Counted from the first letter of the stretch, positions 7,759 through 19,607 are shown. The stretch is DNA of 48,631 nt from Nocardioidaceae bacterium (GCA_025927955.1 JAICKK010000005.1:1-48631); one strand, 5' to 3'. Made by a program: numbers and translations. The notes: generated by a model from the letters alone, not told the origin.

Positions 7759-10302
7759 TCACGGGCCGAACGTGGCGACCGCCGCGAGCCACGCCCCGGT
7801 CACGGTGCCCGTGGCGGCGTCACCGCCTGGAGCGGGGAGGTCGTAGGCGCGACCCAGGTAGCGGCTGCCGACCGCGTAGGAGCCGAGGTCGGTCCACCCG
7901 CTCGTCCACGTCGGGTTCGCCGTCCCGGCGGGGACCGATACGGCACCGAAGGCGACCTCGTTGCCTGCCGTGGCCTGCGCGGTGCCGGAGCTGAAGCTCG
8001 TCCCGCCGCCGGTGGCGGTCGACGCCTGGTCGAGCCGGGTGGCCCCGCTGAACTCCTCACCACCCATGCGGTACCCGGCGGCGGACGGGAAGGTGACGCT
8101 GATCTTGTCGTTGACCGCCAGCGGGCCGGCGGCGACACCGCTGAGGAGCAGGAGCCTGTTGCCGGCACTGTCCGCGACGTCGGCGGCGGACGTGTACGTG
8201 GTGCCGGAAGGGTCGGTGGCGTGCACCGCCCCGGTGGCGGCGGTGCCGTTGAGCTGGAGGGTGAGCACGACCAGGTCGCCGGCCCGGACGCCCGCGCTCC
8301 TCCACACGGTGATGGAGCCGGCCGTCTTCGTGCTCGTCGCGTAGTTGTTCGCGATCGACGACACCAGCTTCGGCGGCGTCGCGGTCCCCGTGGTGGCGTT
8401 GACGTCCTGGGTGGTGGTGCCGGTGAGGCCGCTGGTGTCGGTGACCGTCACCTGGAGGGTGTAGGTGCCGGCGGTGCCGTAGGTGTGGGTGGCGGTGGCG
8501 TCGGCCTGCGGTCCGAGGGTGGTGCCGTCGCCGAAGTCGAAGGTGTAGGTGAGCGCCTGGCCCTGTGGGTCGGTGCTGGCGGTGGCGTCGGCGGTCACGT
8601 TCAGCGGTGTGGTGCCGCTGGTGGGGCTGACGGTGAGCCGGGCCGTGGGCGCGGCCGGCGGAGGCGGGGTGTCGGCGGTGGTGACCGTGCGGGTGGCGGT
8701 GCCGGTGAGGCCGCTGGTGTCGGTGACCGTCACCTGGAGGGTGTAGGTGCCGGCGGTGCCGTAGGTGTGGGTGGCGGTGGCGTCGGCCTGAGGCCCGAGG
8801 GTGCTGCCGTCGCCGAAGTCGAAGGTGTAGGTGAGCGCCTGGCCCTGTGGGTCGGTGCTGGCGGTGGCGTCGGCGGTCACGTTGAGCGGTGTGGTGCCGC
8901 TGGTGGGGCTGACGGTGAGCCGGGCCGTGGGCGCGGCGGGCGTCGACCCCGAGGGCTGGAACTCGTAGGCGCCGAGGTCGTCGAACAGCCGTGGCCCGGT
9001 GGCGTAGGAGTTGTCGGCGGAGGGGTCGCGAACCCGCGCGTTCCCCAGGATGTCGTGGTCCTGCGCGCCGGACACCCCCGAGTCGCCCCGGTCGATGGCG
9101 GGTGAGCCGTCGAGGAGCTGCAGGTTCCCGGAGCCCGCGGCGACGAACCTCGGGTCGCCCTGGACGCCGTCGGCCTCCTGCCCGGTCGCCGCCTGCATCG
9201 CGGCCAGGCTGCTGTAGGCGGACCCGAACGTGTACATGTTGCCGGGCTTCGACAGCCACACGAGGTTGTGGTCCACCGTGGTCGAGGAGGGTGCGGAGTC
9301 CCAGATGCCGATGTTGCCGGTCCGGCGCGAGCAGGAGATGCCGTTGTAGGCCGGGTACACCGCGTTGTCGACCGCGACGTTGTCCTCGACCACGTAGCTG
9401 CCCGACGTGCCCTCGACGTTGATGCCGCTCGTGCAGTTGTGGTAGACGGTGTTGCCGATCAGCCGACCGCCGGTGACGTTGTAGTCGTCGATGCCGTGGT
9501 CCCCGTTGTCGTACGTCACATTGAGGGCGGCGAGGTTGTTGTTGCCACCGGTGTAGAAGTTGATGCCGGTGTCCTCGTTGTCGTGGGTGACGTTGCGCAG
9601 GATCGTGTTGCCCGGGGCGATGACGTCGATCCCGTTGGCGTTGCGACGCCATCCTTCGGCGTTCCAGGTGGACGTGTTGTCCGCGATCAGGTTCGACGTG
9701 CTGGTGCCCGCGACGTAGATGCCGTGCGAGCTGTTGTGGTCCAGGGTGTTCCCGAGGATCTGGGAGCTGCTCGTGGACCGGACGCTGAGCCCTGGAGCGG
9801 TCGCCCCGCTCCGGGGCTGACCGGCGTTGCGGACGGTGCAGCCGGACACGGTGAGGTGGTTGCTGCCGGACAGGTAGACACCGTCGTTGACCGTCTGCGC
9901 GAAGGTCAGGTCCGAGAGCACCACGTAGCTCTTGGAAGAGACGTAGGCGCCGTAGCTCACGCCCGTCCCGATCGTCGGGTCCTTGCCGGGCCACGCCGTG
10001 ACGGTGACCGGCGCGGACGCCGTCCCCGAGACCGACGGCTTGATGGTCTCGGCGTACGTGCCGTCGCCTATGTAGAGGGTGGAGCCGGGCTGGAGCAGGC
10101 TGACTCCCTTGACGATCGTGCAGAGCGGTACGTCGGGGGAAGCCGGGCCGCTGTCGGTGCACGCGCTCATCGTCTTGTCGACGTAGAGGTCGGTCTGGGT
10201 CGCGGTGGCGCGCGCCGGCGCCAGCAGGGGAGCCATCGCGCACGATGCCAGCAGCAGCAGCGTCGCGATCGGACGCGCGCCCTTCGTCCATGCACCTGGC
10301 AT
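7759..10302 (-). CDS. Secreted right-handed parallel beta-helix protein with two PKD domains
   Basis: Signal peptide MPGAWTKGARPIATLLLLASCAMAPLLAPARATA. Beta-helix repeats (NTLDHNSSHGIYV, NVTHDNEDTGINF, NTVYHNCTSGINV). Two PKD units (SGTTPLNVTADATASTDPQGQALTYTFDFGDG). Start ATG at 10302. Confidence 0.85.
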   Translation of the reverse strand: MPGAWTKGARPIATLLLLASCAMAPLLAPARATATQTDLYVDKTMSACTDSGPASPDVPLCTIVKGVSLLQPGSTLYIGDGTYAETIKPSVSGTASAPVTVTAWPGKDPTIGTGVSYGAYVSSKSYVVLSDLTFAQTVNDGVYLSGSNHLTVSGCTVRNAGQPRSGATAPGLSVRSTSSSQILGNTLDHNSSHGIYVAGTSTSNLIADNTSTWNAEGWRRNANGIDVIAPGNTILRNVTHDNEDTGINFYTGGNNNLAALNVTYDNGDHGIDDYNVTGGRLIGNTVYHNCTSGINVEGTSGSYVVEDNVAVDNAVYPAYNGISCSRRTGNIGIWDSAPSSTTVDHNLVWLSKPGNMYTFGSAYSSLAAMQAATGQEADGVQGDPRFVAAGSGNLQLLDGSPAIDRGDSGVSGAQDHDILGNARVRDPSADNSYATGPRLFDDLGAYEFQPSGSTPAAPTARLTVSPTSGTTPLNVTADATASTDPQGQALTYTFDFGDGSTLGPQADATATHTYGTAGTYTLQVTVTDTSGLTGTATRTVTTADTPPPPAAPTARLTVSPTSGTTPLNVTADATASTDPQGQALTYTFDFGDGTTLGPQADATATHTYGTAGTYTLQVTVTDTSGLTGTTTQDVNATTGTATPPKLVSSIANNYATSTKTAGSITVWRSAGVRAGDLVVLTLQLNGTAATGAVHATDPSGTTYTSAADVADSAGNRLLLLSGVAAGPLAVNDKISVTFPSAAGYRMGGEEFSGATRLDQASTATGGGTSFSSGTAQATAGNEVAFGAVSVPAGTANPTWTSGWTDLGSYAVGSRYLGRAYDLPAPGGDAATGTVTGAWLAAVATFGP
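8417..8938. repeat. Intragenic direct repeat encoding the two PKD domains
   Basis: About 239 bp copies at 8417-8655 and 8699-8937, period 282 bp, differing at only a few positions by eye. Confidence 0.9.
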
Positions 10303-10440
10303 GACTGTTCCCCGTCGCCTGGACCCCCCAGTCCCGTTGCGCAACCAAACGTAGGGAACCGGGGCGGGCGCGACATCGTCCAGCTGACGTAGCCGGCGTA
10401 CGACGGGTGGACGAGGGCGCCGCCCTCCTATGCTCAGCAG

Positions 10441-11403
10441 GTGCCCGCCGACCCGCTGCTGAGCATCGCCGAGGAGCTGTACTCCCTGGCGCCGGGGGAG
10501 TTCACCGGCACCCGCAACGAGTGGGCCAGGCAGACCAGGGCCGACGGCGACCGGGAGCTCGCCGAGCGGGTCACCGCGCTGCGGCGGCCCTCGACCGCGG
10601 CCTGGGTGGTGAACATGCTGATGCGCCACCAGGCCGAGCAGATGACCCAGGTGCTCGACCTCGGCGCCTCCCTGCGCCGGGCGCAGGCCGACCTCGACGG
10701 CGACGCCCTCCGGGAGCTCACCCGCCAGCGCCGCCGGCTCACCACGGTGCTCACCCAGCAGGGCCGTGAGCTGGCTCGCGACCTGGGCCAGAAGGTCACC
10801 GGCTCGGTGGCCGAGCAGGTGGAGGACACCCTGCACGCCGCGATGGTCGACGAGGGCGCCGCCGCCGCGGTCCGCTCCGGCATGCTGGTCGCCGCGCTCA
10901 CCGCCACCGGGGTCGAGCAGGCCGACGTGGCCGATGCCCTCGCGGTGCCCGCGGCGCTGGGCCTGGCGCCCCGGGCGCGGACCCGGCCGCCCGCCCGGCG
11001 CACCGCCCTGCACGCCGTACCCGAGAAGCCGCAGGCCAGCGGGGATCCCGACGACCCCGGCGACGCCACGCGCGCGCGGGAGCGGGAGCAGGCCGAGGCG
11101 CGGCGCCGGGCTCGGCAGCAGGCGCTCGACGAGGCGCGGGCGGCCGCGGACGAGGAGAAGCGGCGGCTGCGCAAGGCGCGCAAGAGGGTGAGCCGGCTCG
11201 AGGCACGCACGCTGCAGGTCGCCGACGAGCTCGAGCAGCTGCGCGGCCGCGCGGCCGAGCTCGAGCACGAGCTGGACACGCTCGACGAGCGGTCCGACCG
11301 CGCCCGGGCCCGCCGGGACCGGGTGGAGGAGCGCTACGCGCAGGCCCAGGACGCGCTGTCGGCGGCGGAGACGTCGCTCGACGAGGCCGCGAAGGACGGC
11401 TGA
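10441..11403 (+). CDS. Coiled-coil hypothetical protein
   Basis: GTG start six nt after TATGCT. Long charged heptad-like C-terminus (AREREQAEARRRARQQALDEARAAADEEKRRLRKARKRVSRLEARTLQVADELEQL). Confidence 0.75.
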   Translation: MPADPLLSIAEELYSLAPGEFTGTRNEWARQTRADGDRELAERVTALRRPSTAAWVVNMLMRHQAEQMTQVLDLGASLRRAQADLDGDALRELTRQRRRLTTVLTQQGRELARDLGQKVTGSVAEQVEDTLHAAMVDEGAAAAVRSGMLVAALTATGVEQADVADALAVPAALGLAPRARTRPPARRTALHAVPEKPQASGDPDDPGDATRAREREQAEARRRARQQALDEARAAADEEKRRLRKARKRVSRLEARTLQVADELEQLRGRAAELEHELDTLDERSDRARARRDRVEERYAQAQDALSAAETSLDEAAKDG

Positions 11404-11541
11404 GCCGGCAGCCGGGCACGCCCGTCATTTGAACGATCGAAGGCCGTTGGCCCGACCCGTCGCCGATCGCCTAGGGTCGGTGGGCGAACCGGGAGACGGT
11501 CCCGGGCCGGCGGACATCGAGCGATGCGAGGAGAACACGAC

Positions 11542-12570
11542 ATGCGCGTGGGAGTGCTGACCGGTGGGGGCGACTGTCCGGGCCTCAACGCGGTGATCCG
11601 GGCGGTCGTGCGCAAGGGCATCGGGGAGTACGGGTTCGACTTCGTCGGCTTCCGCGACGGCTGGCGGGGACCGCTGGAGAACGTCACCATGCCGCTCGGG
11701 ATCGACGAGGTACGCGGGATCCTGCCCCGCGGCGGCACCGTCTTGAAGTCGTCGCGGACCAACCCGTTCAAGATCGACGGCGGCGTCGAGCGGATCAAGG
11801 ACAACCTGGCCGCCAACGACGTGGACGCGCTGGTCGCCATCGGCGGCGAGGACACCTTGGGCGTCGCCACCAAGCTGGCGGCGCTCGACGTCAACGTGGT
11901 GGGCGTCCCCAAGACCATCGACAACGACCTGTCGGGCACCGACTTCACCTTCGGCTTCGACACCGCGGTCAACATCGCGATGGAGGCCATCGACCGGCTG
12001 CACACCACTGCCGAGTCCCACCACCGGGTGCTCGTCGTCGAGGTGATGGGCCGCCACGCCGGATGGATCGCGCTGCACGCCGGCATCGCCGGCGGCGCCA
12101 ACGTGGTGCTGATCCCCGAGCAGCCCTTCGACATCGGACGCGTCTGCGAGTACGTCGAGAAGCGGTTCGAGTCGCACTACTCCCCGATCATCGTGGTCTC
12201 CGAGGGGGCGGTGCCCGTGGAGGGCGGCGACATGACGGTGGCCAGCGGCGAGCTCGACGCGTTCGGGCACGTCCGGCTCGGCGGCATCGGCGACCGGCTC
12301 GCCGGGGAGATCGAGCAGCGCACCGGCAAGGAGGCGCGCGCCGTGGTGCTCGGCCACGTCCAGCGCGGCGGCACCCCGACCGCCTTCGACCGGTGGCTGG
12401 CCACGCGCTTCGGCCTGCACGCCATCACCGCCGTGGCCGAGAAGGACTACGGCAAGATGGTCGCCCTGCGCGGGACCGACATCGTGCGCGTGCCGCTGTC
12501 GGAGGGCACCGGCGAGCTCAAGCTCGTCAAGCCCGAGCAGTACGCCGAGGCCCAGGTGTTCTTCGGCTGA
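11542..12570 (+). CDS. 6-phosphofructokinase (PfkA family), predicted PPi-dependent
   Basis: MRVGVLTGGGDCPGLNAVIR...GGEDTLG...PKTIDNDL...VEVMGRHAGWIALHAG. GAGGAG ribosome-binding site upstream. Confidence 0.9.
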   Translation: MRVGVLTGGGDCPGLNAVIRAVVRKGIGEYGFDFVGFRDGWRGPLENVTMPLGIDEVRGILPRGGTVLKSSRTNPFKIDGGVERIKDNLAANDVDALVAIGGEDTLGVATKLAALDVNVVGVPKTIDNDLSGTDFTFGFDTAVNIAMEAIDRLHTTAESHHRVLVVEVMGRHAGWIALHAGIAGGANVVLIPEQPFDIGRVCEYVEKRFESHYSPIIVVSEGAVPVEGGDMTVASGELDAFGHVRLGGIGDRLAGEIEQRTGKEARAVVLGHVQRGGTPTAFDRWLATRFGLHAITAVAEKDYGKMVALRGTDIVRVPLSEGTGELKLVKPEQYAEAQVFFG

Positions 12571-12650
12571 CCTCGAGCTCTCGACCGGGCCGCAGGCGTC
12601 CTGTGGACGGGGTCCGCAGGACGTCGGCGGGAGTCCCTACGGTGGGAGCC

Positions 12651-14846
<2,196 letters not shown>

Positions 14847-14856
14847 CCGGCTCCCG

Positions 14857-15771
14857 TCAGTGGTGCAGCCGACGGGTCAGGCGCAGGGACGTGGTCTCCG
14901 GCTGGTAGCCGAGCGCCGCGTTGACGGCGAGCATCGGGGCGTTCCCGGAGTCGTAGGCCGTCCAGGCGCGCACGACACCGACCTCCGCCAGCGCGTTGAG
15001 CGTGCGGCGCTTCACCCAGCCGGCGAGGCCGCGGCCGCGGTACGCGGGGTGCGTCGCGGTCATGCTGCTCCACGACCGCCCGCCGTCGCGGTCGACCTGG
15101 ACGCTGCTGAAGGCGGCCAGCACCGGGCCTCCGCGCTCGTCGGCCAGCAGGCCCCAGGACAGCTCCGGGGCGTTGTCGGGGCTGTCCCACCAGTCGGCCC
15201 GCAGCTGCTGCATGGTGTAGTGCCACGAGAGCCCGCTGGGGTCGTCGGACGCCGCCAGGTTGTGCGTGTCCAGCAGCATCCGCAGGTTCCGCATGGCCTC
15301 GAGGGGGACCGCGCGCAGGCCGAGCGGCGGGGGGCCGACGCGGGCGACGGTGCGTGGGTCCACGACCGAGACGTGCCGCTCGCCGTCCGGCACGAACCCG
15401 TACCGCACCGCGAAGGACACCGAGACCGGGTCGCCGTTGCCGACCGCTCGCAGCGCGACCACGTCGGGGAAGGCCGTCGCGGCGGCGCGCAGCAGCGCGC
15501 TTCCCACCCCTCGGCTGCCGCGGTCGGGGTGCACCTCGACGGTGAGGAAGACCGAGGGGTCGTGGCCGTCGATCGCGCGGCCCGTCGCGATGCCGGAGAC
15601 CTCGCCGTCCAGGATCGCGACCCAGCGGCGCCGGCCGAGCACGCCGTCCCTGCGGAGGTCCGCCGCGGCCCGGGCTCGGGACCGGACGAGGTACGGCACG
15701 GCCCGGGTCCAGATCGCCCCGATCGCCGTGGCGTCACTGCGGTGGGCGTCTCGCACCGTCACCTCGGCCAC
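14857..15771 (-). CDS. GNAT family N-acetyltransferase (two GNAT domains)
   Basis: TVEVHPDRGSRGVGSALLRAAA in the N-terminal half; TATHPAYRGRGLAGWVKRRTL in the C-terminal half. Start assigned to GTG 15771. Confidence 0.75.
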   Translation of the reverse strand: MAEVTVRDAHRSDATAIGAIWTRAVPYLVRSRARAAADLRRDGVLGRRRWVAILDGEVSGIATGRAIDGHDPSVFLTVEVHPDRGSRGVGSALLRAAATAFPDVVALRAVGNGDPVSVSFAVRYGFVPDGERHVSVVDPRTVARVGPPPLGLRAVPLEAMRNLRMLLDTHNLAASDDPSGLSWHYTMQQLRADWWDSPDNAPELSWGLLADERGGPVLAAFSSVQVDRDGGRSWSSMTATHPAYRGRGLAGWVKRRTLNALAEVGVVRAWTAYDSGNAPMLAVNAALGYQPETTSLRLTRRLHH

Positions 15772-15805
15772 CGTCGGAGCATACCGGGCGTCGTAGTCTG
15801 GACCG

Positions 15806-17170
15806 GTGAGCCGAGCGCCCGTCCCCGAGCTGACCGCCCTGCATGCCAGGGGGGCCGCGCAGCAGCCCCACTGGCCGGACCAGGCCGGGGTGGACCGTGC
15901 CGTCGCCAGGCTCCGCGGCGTGCCGCCGCTGGTGTTCGCGGGCGAGTGCGACGAGCTCAAGACCAAGCTGGCAGCGGTCGCCCGCGGCGAGGCGTTCCTG
16001 CTCCAGGGTGGGGACTGCGCGGAGACGTTCGAGGGCGTCACCGCGGACAACGTGCGCAACAAGCTGCGGGTGCTGCTGCAGATGGCGGTGGTGCTGACCT
16101 ACGCCGCGTCGGTCCCGGTCGTGAAGCTGGGACGGCTGGCCGGTCAGTACGCCAAGCCCCGCTCCGCCGACGAGGAGACGCGAGACGGTGTCACCCTCCC
16201 GGCCTACCGCGGTGACGCGGTGAACGGCTTCGAGTTCACCGCGGAGTCGAGGGTCCCCGACCCGCAGCGGCTGGTCGAGGTCTACCACTCCTCGGCGGCC
16301 ACGCTGAACCTCGTGCGAGCCTTCGTGACCGGTGGCTACGCCGACCTGCGCCAGGTGCACACCTGGAACACCGACTTCGTGAGGTCCTCACCGGTGGGCC
16401 GCCGCTACGAGAAGGTCGCCGCGGAGATCGACCGGGCGCTCACCTTCATGCAGGCCATCGGAGCCGACCCCGACGAGTTCCACCGCGTCGACTTCCACTC
16501 CAGCCACGAGGCGCTCATCCTCGAGTACGAGCACGCACTGACCCGGATCGACTCACGCACCCAGCGCCCGTACGACGTGTCCGCCCACTTCCTGTGGATC
16601 GGGGAGCGCACCCGCCAGATCGACGGTGCACACGTGGAGCTGCTCTCGCACATCGAGAACCCGATCGGGGTCAAGCTCGGACCCACCACGAGCCCGGACG
16701 ACGCCATCGCGCTGGCCGAGAGGCTCAACCCCGCCAACGAGCCGGGGCGGCTGACGTTCGTCACGCGCATGGGCGCCGGGCGGATCCGCGACCGGCTGCC
16801 GAACCTCGTCGAGAAGGTCACCGCTGCCGGCGTGTCGGCGGCGTGGGTCTGCGACCCGATGCACGGCAACACCTTCGAGGCCTCCTCGGGCTACAAGACC
16901 CGGCGCTTCGACGACGTGATCGCGGAGGTGCAGGGCTTCTTCGACGTGCACCGCTCGCTGGGCACCTGGCCCGGCGGCGTGCACGTCGAGCTCACCGGCG
17001 ACGACGTCACCGAGTGCGTCGGCGGGGGCGAGGCCCTGCTCGAGGGAGACCTGGGCAACCGCTACGAGTCGGCGTGCGACCCGCGCCTGAACCGGGTGCA
17101 GTCCCTCGAGCTCGCGTTCCTCGTCGCCGAGATGCTGCGCGAGGCCACGCCGACCCACACGCCGGCATGA
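15806..17170 (+). CDS. aroG: Class II 3-deoxy-7-phosphoheptulonate (DAHP) synthase
   Basis: LLQGGDCAETFEGVTADNVRNKLRVLLQMA, PVVKLGRLAGQYAKPRS, WVCDPMHGNT, GGVHVELTGDDVTECVGG; typical plant/actinobacterial class II enzyme. Confidence 0.95.
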   Translation: MSRAPVPELTALHARGAAQQPHWPDQAGVDRAVARLRGVPPLVFAGECDELKTKLAAVARGEAFLLQGGDCAETFEGVTADNVRNKLRVLLQMAVVLTYAASVPVVKLGRLAGQYAKPRSADEETRDGVTLPAYRGDAVNGFEFTAESRVPDPQRLVEVYHSSAATLNLVRAFVTGGYADLRQVHTWNTDFVRSSPVGRRYEKVAAEIDRALTFMQAIGADPDEFHRVDFHSSHEALILEYEHALTRIDSRTQRPYDVSAHFLWIGERTRQIDGAHVELLSHIENPIGVKLGPTTSPDDAIALAERLNPANEPGRLTFVTRMGAGRIRDRLPNLVEKVTAAGVSAAWVCDPMHGNTFEASSGYKTRRFDDVIAEVQGFFDVHRSLGTWPGGVHVELTGDDVTECVGGGEALLEGDLGNRYESACDPRLNRVQSLELAFLVAEMLREATPTHTPA

Positions 17171-18159
17171 TCGACCTGCGCAGCGACACGGTCACCCGGC
17201 CGACCGAGGCGATGCGGAGGGCGATGGCCTCCGCGGAGGTGGGCGACGACGTGTACGGCGAGGACCCGACGGTGCGGGCGCTCGAGGCCCGGGTCGCGGG
17301 CCTGTTCGGGAAGCAGGCCGCGCTGTTCACGCCCACCGGGTCGATGGCGAACGTGCTCGCCGTGCGCTCGCTCGTCGGGGTGGGCGAGGAGGTGCTGTGC
17401 GAGGCGTCGGCGCACATCGCCCGCGCCGAGCTCGGCGCCCACGGCGCGTTCACCGGGCTGACCATGCGCACCTGGATCGGCCGCCCGGTGGACCTCGCGG
17501 CGGTCGAGACGCTGTTCGCTCCCGACATGGGCCCGTTCTTCGTGGCCACCCGGGCGGTCTCGATGGAGAACACCCACAACTTCGGTGGGGGAGCGGTCAC
17601 GCCGATCGAGCAGATGCGAGCTGTCCGCGGCTTCGCCGACGAGCGGGGCATCGGCGTGCACCTCGACGGCGCGCGGATCTGGAACGCGCACGTCGCCACC
17701 GGCACCCCGCTGCAGGAGTACGGCGCGACCGCAGACGTCCTGGCCGTCTGCCTGAGCAAGGGTCTCGGGGCGCCGGTCGGCTCGCTCGTGGTGGGCGGCA
17801 CCGAGGTGATCGCGGAGGCGCGGGTCTGGCGCAAGCGGCTCGGCGGTGGGATGCGCCAGGTCGGCGTGCTCGCCGCCGCCGGGCTGCACGCGCTCGAGCA
17901 TCATGTCGAACGGCTCGCCGAGGACCACGAGAACGCCCGCCTGCTGGCCGACGCGTGCGGCCTCGACCCCGCGTCGGTGGACACCAACATCGTCGTCGTC
18001 GACGTACCCGACGCGCCCGCGGTCGTGGCGGCCGCCCGGGAGCACGACGTCCTGGTCTCGGCCGTCGGGCCCCGAGCGCTCCGGCTGGTCACCCACCTCG
18101 ACGTGACGCGCCCGGACGCCGAGGCCGCCGCGGGCGTCCTGTCCAAGCTGCTCGCCTGA
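17167..18159 (+). CDS. Low-specificity L-threonine aldolase family protein
   Basis: MIDLRSDTVTRPTEAMRRAMASAEVGDDVYGEDPTVRALE...SKGLGAPVGS PLP lysine region. ATGA overlap with aroG. Confidence 0.9.
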   Translation: MIDLRSDTVTRPTEAMRRAMASAEVGDDVYGEDPTVRALEARVAGLFGKQAALFTPTGSMANVLAVRSLVGVGEEVLCEASAHIARAELGAHGAFTGLTMRTWIGRPVDLAAVETLFAPDMGPFFVATRAVSMENTHNFGGGAVTPIEQMRAVRGFADERGIGVHLDGARIWNAHVATGTPLQEYGATADVLAVCLSKGLGAPVGSLVVGGTEVIAEARVWRKRLGGGMRQVGVLAAAGLHALEHHVERLAEDHENARLLADACGLDPASVDTNIVVVDVPDAPAVVAAAREHDVLVSAVGPRALRLVTHLDVTRPDAEAAAGVLSKLLA

Positions 18160-18171
18160 CCGACCCCGAGT

Positions 18172-18331
18172 TGGTTGAGGTGCCAAAGCCCCGCGCTGGT
18201 TGAGGTGCCCGAGCCCCCAGGGCGAGGGCCTCGAAACCACCCGCACCCACGCGCAGACCCGACCGCGGACAGCCTCCGCGCGGACGTGGCGATGGTTTCG
18301 AGGCCTCGGCTGGCGCCTCGGCTGCTCAACC
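18172..18331. repeat. Imperfect long inverted repeat plus short direct repeat between convergent genes
   Basis: Direct repeat TGGTTGAGGTGCC at 18172 and 18197. Arms GGTTGAG...CCTCGAAACC (18198-18238) and GGTTTCGAGG...CTCAACC (18294-18331). Confidence 0.8.
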
Positions 18332-18348
18332 GAGGGGAGGCCGGCGGC

Positions 18349-19416
18349 TCAGACGGTCAGGGACGGAGCGATCGCCTTGATGCGCGTGGCGGCGTCGACG
18401 CGGCCCACGACCGGCGGCAGCCGGCGCACGGCCTGGGCCAGGGCACGCAGGTCGGCGCCGAACAGCGCCTGGGGGCCGTCGCACAGCGCGGCCTCCGGGT
18501 CGGGGTGGACGTCCACGATCACGCCGTCCGCGCCGACCGCGATCGCGGCCCGGGACAGCGGCACCACGAGGTCCCTTCGGCCGGCCGCGTGGGACGGGTC
18601 GACGATGACGGGGAGGTGGCTGGTCGCCTGCACCACGGGAACCGCGGAGATGTCGAGGGTGTTGCGGGTGGCCTGCTCGAAGGTGCGGATCCCCCGCTCG
18701 CACAGCACGATGTCGAGGTTGCCGCGCTGTGCGACGTACTCGGCCGCCATCAGCCACTCCTCGACGGTGGCGGTCATCCCGCGCTTGAGCAGCACCGGCT
18801 TCCCGGCCTTCCCGACGGCCTGCAGCAGCCCGAAGTTGGCCATGTTGCGGGTGCCGACCTGCAGCATGTCGGCGTGCTCGGCGACGACGGCGACGTCGCG
18901 GGCGTCCACGACCTCGGTGACGATCGGCAGACCGGTCGCCTCGCGCACCGCGGAGAGGATCTCCAGGCCCTCGATCCCCAGCCCCTGGAAGGCGTACGGC
19001 GAGGTGCGGGGCTTGAAGGCGCCGCCGCGCAGCATCGTCGCGCCCGCGGCGCGGGCCATCTCGGCCGCCTCGAGCGTCTGGGCCGTCGACTCCACCGCAC
19101 ACGGACCCGCGATGAACGTGAAGGTCTCGGGCCCCACGGGGACGCTGTGTCCCGGACCGGCGACCCAGACCGTGCTGCGGCCCGCGTGGTGCTGACGGCT
19201 GACGAGCTTGTAGGGGTCGGAGATGCGGTGGACGTCGGCGACCCCGGCCATGCTCCGCAGGTTCAGGTGGTGGAATGAGTCGACGTCCCCGACCAGGCCG
19301 ATGATCGTGCGGACCACGCCCCGGCTGACGAACGCCTCGCCGCCGGCGCTCTCGACCTTCTCGACCACGCGCGCGACGTCCTCGTCGGTGGCCTCCGGCG
19401 TCATGACGACGACCAT
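18349..19416 (-). CDS. aroF: Class I (AroF/TM0343-type) 3-deoxy-7-phosphoheptulonate synthase
   Basis: FTFIAGPCAVES, LRGGAFKPRTSPYAFQGLG, LLKRGMTATVEEWLMAAEY, VDPSHAAGRRDLV. Confidence 0.93.
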   Translation of the reverse strand: MVVVMTPEATDEDVARVVEKVESAGGEAFVSRGVVRTIIGLVGDVDSFHHLNLRSMAGVADVHRISDPYKLVSRQHHAGRSTVWVAGPGHSVPVGPETFTFIAGPCAVESTAQTLEAAEMARAAGATMLRGGAFKPRTSPYAFQGLGIEGLEILSAVREATGLPIVTEVVDARDVAVVAEHADMLQVGTRNMANFGLLQAVGKAGKPVLLKRGMTATVEEWLMAAEYVAQRGNLDIVLCERGIRTFEQATRNTLDISAVPVVQATSHLPVIVDPSHAAGRRDLVVPLSRAAIAVGADGVIVDVHPDPEAALCDGPQALFGADLRALAQAVRRLPPVVGRVDAATRIKAIAPSLTV

Positions 19417-19490
19417 GGCTGTTCCTCTCTCGCGCTGATGCGCTGCTGGTGCGGTGCTCCCGGTCCGGACACCGGCGCCGCGCAAGCGAG

Positions 19491-19519
19491 ACGCCCCTGC
19501 CGCGGGGGGCCAGGGGCGT
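19491..19519 (-). terminator. Attenuator terminator hairpin upstream of aroF
   Basis: Perfect 9-bp stem ACGCCCCTG / CAGGGGCGT separated by 11 nt. Lies between the leader ORF and aroF. Confidence 0.7.
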
Positions 19520-19541
19520 CGGATTCTGGTGCGCGGTGGAC

Positions 19542-19607
19542 CTACCGGTCCGCCCGCTCGGATGCCCCGGGCGAGTGGCCGAAGAAATAGGTCCGGTTCT
19601 CGTGCAC
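19542..19607 (-). CDS. Putative 21-aa leader peptide (V/M)HENRTYFFGHSPGASERADR*, aroF attenuator
   Basis: Minus-strand GTGCACGAGAACCGGACCTATTTCTTCGGCCAC...CGGTAG read directly. Consecutive Tyr-Phe-Phe codons. -10 TAGGGT 6 nt before GTG. Confidence 0.7.
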   Translation of the reverse strand: MHENRTYFFGHSPGASERADR

